Below are positions 61,997 to 64,000 of a DNA stretch of 64,000 bases, one piece after another. The stretch lies in the NCBI RefSeq assembly GCF_023586525.1, contig NZ_CP097763.1, positions 310,001-374,000 of the forward strand, given 5' to 3'. The translations under genes were made by a program, and so were the position numbers. Numbering within the stretch: the stretch's first letter is position 1; the number at the start of each line of letters is the position of its first letter. The notes under the pieces are model-generated. The model worked only from the letters and a program-made list of their open reading frames with translations, made no database searches and was not told where the DNA came from. The DNA comes from Candidatus Blochmannia vicinus (GTDB taxonomy: Bacteria > Pseudomonadota > Gammaproteobacteria > Enterobacterales > Enterobacteriaceae).

Positions 61997-62417
61997 TCAT
62001 TCCGCATTTTATTGTAAAAATAAATAAATAGAAATAGAAGTCTAAAATCAACTTTCAGTTAAATATTATTATTGTCACTGCTATATTGTGCCAATATAGC
62101 AGTGACAATAATAATATCATATTTTAATAGATATCAATATAATTAAAATTTATGATTATGGAGGTTAAAACATATTAAATAATTATTTATTTTTGAATTA
62201 AATTTATTGTATTTGTTTATATTTAATTAAATTACGTTTTTTATCTCAATGAGATATATTTTGGAAAATATATTATTAGCGTAATTATATACATAGGAAG
62301 CATACATATATTAATTACAATTTATTAATCACAATAAACAACCTAAAACTTAGCTTTTGTAATAAATGGTTTAAAATATGAAATCATTATTCTTTTATTC
62401 ATTTTATTTAAATGAAA
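61997..62417. other. metA-pgi gap
   Basis: 421 bases holding the 26-bp palindrome at 62063-62117 and otherwise AT-rich sequence without a recognisable gene. Confidence 0.55.
62063..62117. repeat. perfect 26-bp palindrome, loop TGC
   Basis: Arms 62063-62088 and 62092-62117 are exact reverse complements; the inner part GTCACTGCTATATTG is richer in G and C than the surroundings. It lies 66 bases before the pgi start and about 300 bases after metA, on the strand of both genes. Confidence 0.9.
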
Positions 62418-63320
62418 TTAAGTATTTTGTGACATTTGATATACATAATGATTTAACCAATTGGAAAATAATAAATATGCATGGCTTCTCCAATTTATTT
62501 TAGGAATTAAATTAGGGTTATTTTTAGGAAAATAATGATCTGGTAATGTTGGATTTAGCCCTAATTTTTTATCTCTATAATATTCTTTAGATAGAGTAAG
62601 CGCATCATATTCTGGATGCCCCGTAACAAATATTAAACGTTTGTCTTGACTAATAAGTAAATATACGCCGGCTTCATCAGATTCTGCTAAGATTTCTAAA
62701 TCTGTGTTTTGATAAATCAAATTTTTTGGAAAATCTGAATAACGAGAATGAGGCGCTGCAAATATTTCGTCGAATCCTTTTGTTAAAAGTACATGAGAAT
62801 TTATAGTGTTATGTTGATAGATTCCTACTAATTTTTTTTTTCGGATAAATTTAGGAAGATTATATAATATTTTTAAAGCTGCCTGTGTAGCCCAACAAAC
62901 AAATAATATTGAGGTAATATGCTCTTTTGCCCATAAAAATAATTTCTTGATTTGTGGCCAAAAGGTTATATCTGTAAAATCAATTAGTCCTAGGGGAGCC
63001 CCAGTTACAATTAAACCATCAAAATTTTGATGTTGAATATCTGTAAAACTGCAATAAAAACTATTTAAATGTTCAACAGGTGTATTTTTAGGAATGCGGT
63101 CGTCTATGCGTAGTAGTTGGATATCAATTTGTAAAGGAGAATTTGATAATAATCGTAAGAATTGGTTTTCTGTTTCAATTTTTTTTGGCATTAAATTAAG
63201 AATTAATATTTTTAAGGAATGGAGTTCTTGAAAAATATCTTGTGATTTTTGCATAACAAAAATATCTTCTTTTTGCAAAAATTTTACCGCAGGCAATTTA
63301 TCTAATACCCGAACTGGCAT
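62418..63320 (-). CDS. metA: homoserine O-succinyltransferase
   Basis: 300 residues from the ATG at 63320 (E. coli 309); an extension to 63350 is not homologous. First step of methionine synthesis from homoserine. Conserved [31 protein letters not shown], the catalytic Cys in [10 protein letters not shown] near 142, and His/Glu in [11 protein letters not shown] near 235. The C terminus is about 10 residues short. Enteric regulation by MetJ is not possible from this window, as metJ is absent from its usual place. Confidence 0.97.
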   Translation of the reverse strand: MPVRVLDKLPAVKFLQKEDIFVMQKSQDIFQELHSLKILILNLMPKKIETENQFLRLLSNSPLQIDIQLLRIDDRIPKNTPVEHLNSFYCSFTDIQHQNFDGLIVTGAPLGLIDFTDITFWPQIKKLFLWAKEHITSILFVCWATQAALKILYNLPKFIRKKKLVGIYQHNTINSHVLLTKGFDEIFAAPHSRYSDFPKNLIYQNTDLEILAESDEAGVYLLISQDKRLIFVTGHPEYDALTLSKEYYRDKKLGLNPTLPDHYFPKNNPNLIPKINWRSHAYLLFSNWLNHYVYQMSQNT

Positions 63321-63698
63321 AGTGTTACGATCTTTGATATATATGTACAAAATTTATTTAATTTTATATGATTTATTATTTCGTCTATATACACATACTA
63401 CAATTTCCATCCTTTGTCGTAAAAATAAAATAAGTTTTAATGAAAATTAAAAATTTTTAACGCATCTGTATAGAATACAGACATTAAATTATAGCTAAAA
63501 CGGTTGATTTTGTGTCAGTAGACACGACTACGCGTATGTATAGTTAAATTAAAAAGTGGAATTAGTACTAATAAATGCGATTATATAGAAAATCCAGTAC
63601 TACTGTAGTCTATCAAGATCTATTTGTATAGTAAATGAATATTTCTGTATTTTTTAATGAGATGAAAGGCCCCTAATAAAGTAACGTATCAATAATGA
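63321..63698. other. tRNA-Ile to metA spacer
   Basis: 378 bases on the minus strand between tRNA-Ile and metA. Two small hairpins, TCTGTAT-AGA-ATACAGA (63465-63481) and GTGTC-AGTA-GACAC (63512-63525), may end the tRNA transcript. No 23S rRNA sequence or tRNA-Ala follows tRNA-Ile. Confidence 0.5.
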
Positions 63699-63772
63699 TA
63701 GGCCTGAGTGGAATTGAACCACCGTCCTCACCCTTATCAGGGGTGCGCTCTAACCGCCTGAGCTACAAGCCT
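63699..63772 (-). tRNA. ileT: tRNA-Ile (anticodon GAU), outside any visible rRNA operon
   Basis: Minus-strand cloverleaf with acceptor AGGCTTG/CAGGCCT, anticodon arm CACCC-CTGATAA-GGGTG (anticodon GAT), T arm GGTGGTTCAATTCCACT and discriminator A. Nearly identical to the E. coli spacer isoleucine tRNA. The next 228 bases to the window end contain no 16S 3' end on the minus strand. The gene symbol follows the E. coli spacer tRNA by analogy. Confidence 0.95.
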
Positions 63773-64000
63773 ATTGTAATATATAATAGAAACTATATCA
63801 TTTTTATAACTTCAACCATCAATAATATGATGGCGTATATTAATTATTTTGTTATTGAAATTGTTTGTTATTATTAACATAATGTGTGGTGACTCATAGA
63901 GTAGAGATTTGTATAATGTGAACTATTTTTGTCACAATAGCATAATTAAGAATGTTTATTCAAGTATTTCTATGTATTTACACAGTAATCAAAAAATTAT

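Noticed and set aside
63695..63877. 60-codon open frame at the right end
   Set aside because: Covers tRNA-Ile in antisense and then random AT-rich sequence.
1..64000. CRISPR arrays, insertion sequences, prophage or toxin-antitoxin modules
   Set aside because: No regularly spaced direct repeats, transposase motifs, integrase genes or toxin families were seen; all substantial frames are housekeeping or biosynthetic genes.

Overview
The window looks like part of the chromosome of a reduced, AT-rich insect endosymbiont of the Enterobacterales, most probably a Candidatus Blochmannia (carpenter-ant symbiont). The evidence is that almost every protein aligns end to end with its E. coli counterpart, gene blocks keep E. 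coli order but with many genes deleted between them, intergenic DNA is very AT-rich and often several hundred bases long, and essential amino-acid pathways (branched-chain, methionine, cysteine, glutamine) are kept while most regulators are gone. The genus is an inference from gene content and order; no species call is possible from the sequence alone.

Layout: 1-842 is the 3' end of hemD and a tRNA cluster Arg-His-Leu-Pro (minus strand). 1386-3433 is trxA-rho. 3669-11529 is a complete isoleucine/valine block ilvG-M-E-D-A plus ilvC, all on the minus strand. 12522-13011 is tRNA Ala-Asp-Trp with a GC-rich terminator hairpin. 13496-17763 is murI, metF, metB and rpmE (metL and metJ are missing). 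17764-19216 is a 1.45 kb gap with strong palindromes. 19217-22146 is fpr, tpiA, pfkA. 22517-25637 is the cysE-gpsA-secB-grxC-yibN block. 26150-31105 holds LPS inner-core genes hldD, waaF, waaC, waaA. 31804-35047 is coaD, rpmG, rpmB, coaBC, dut. 35818-39364 is yicC, a MarR-type regulator, gmk and a short rpoZ. 39995-45913 is glnA, engB, polA, dsbA. 46379-56390 is ubiD, ubiB, ubiE, rmuC, udp, metE. 56703-63320 is rpoH, ftsY, rsmD, pgi, metA. 63699-63772 is tRNA-Ile.

Functionally the window supplies the complete ilv pathway from threonine/pyruvate (IlvA, valine-resistant type II acetohydroxyacid synthase IlvGM, IlvC, IlvD, IlvE). It carries four methionine-pathway enzymes (MetA, MetB, MetF, MetE) without a visible MetJ or MetR, serine acetyltransferase for cysteine, and glutamine synthetase for nitrogen recycling. 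Other parts are upper glycolysis (Pgi, PfkA, TpiA), Kdo/heptose LPS core synthesis, ubiquinone steps, and thiol-redox proteins (TrxA, GrxC, DsbA).

I found no CRISPR array, insertion sequence, prophage or defence system. The signals that most deserve a second look are: (1) a set of unrelated, perfect intergenic palindromes with arms up to 31 bp, mostly where ancestral gene order has been broken; (2) a PolA whose proofreading carboxylates are all replaced; (3) a thioredoxin with CNPC instead of CGPC; (4) a lone MarR-type regulator with a promoter containing its own candidate operator; (5) tRNA-Ala and tRNA-Ile genes stranded at former rRNA-operon positions.
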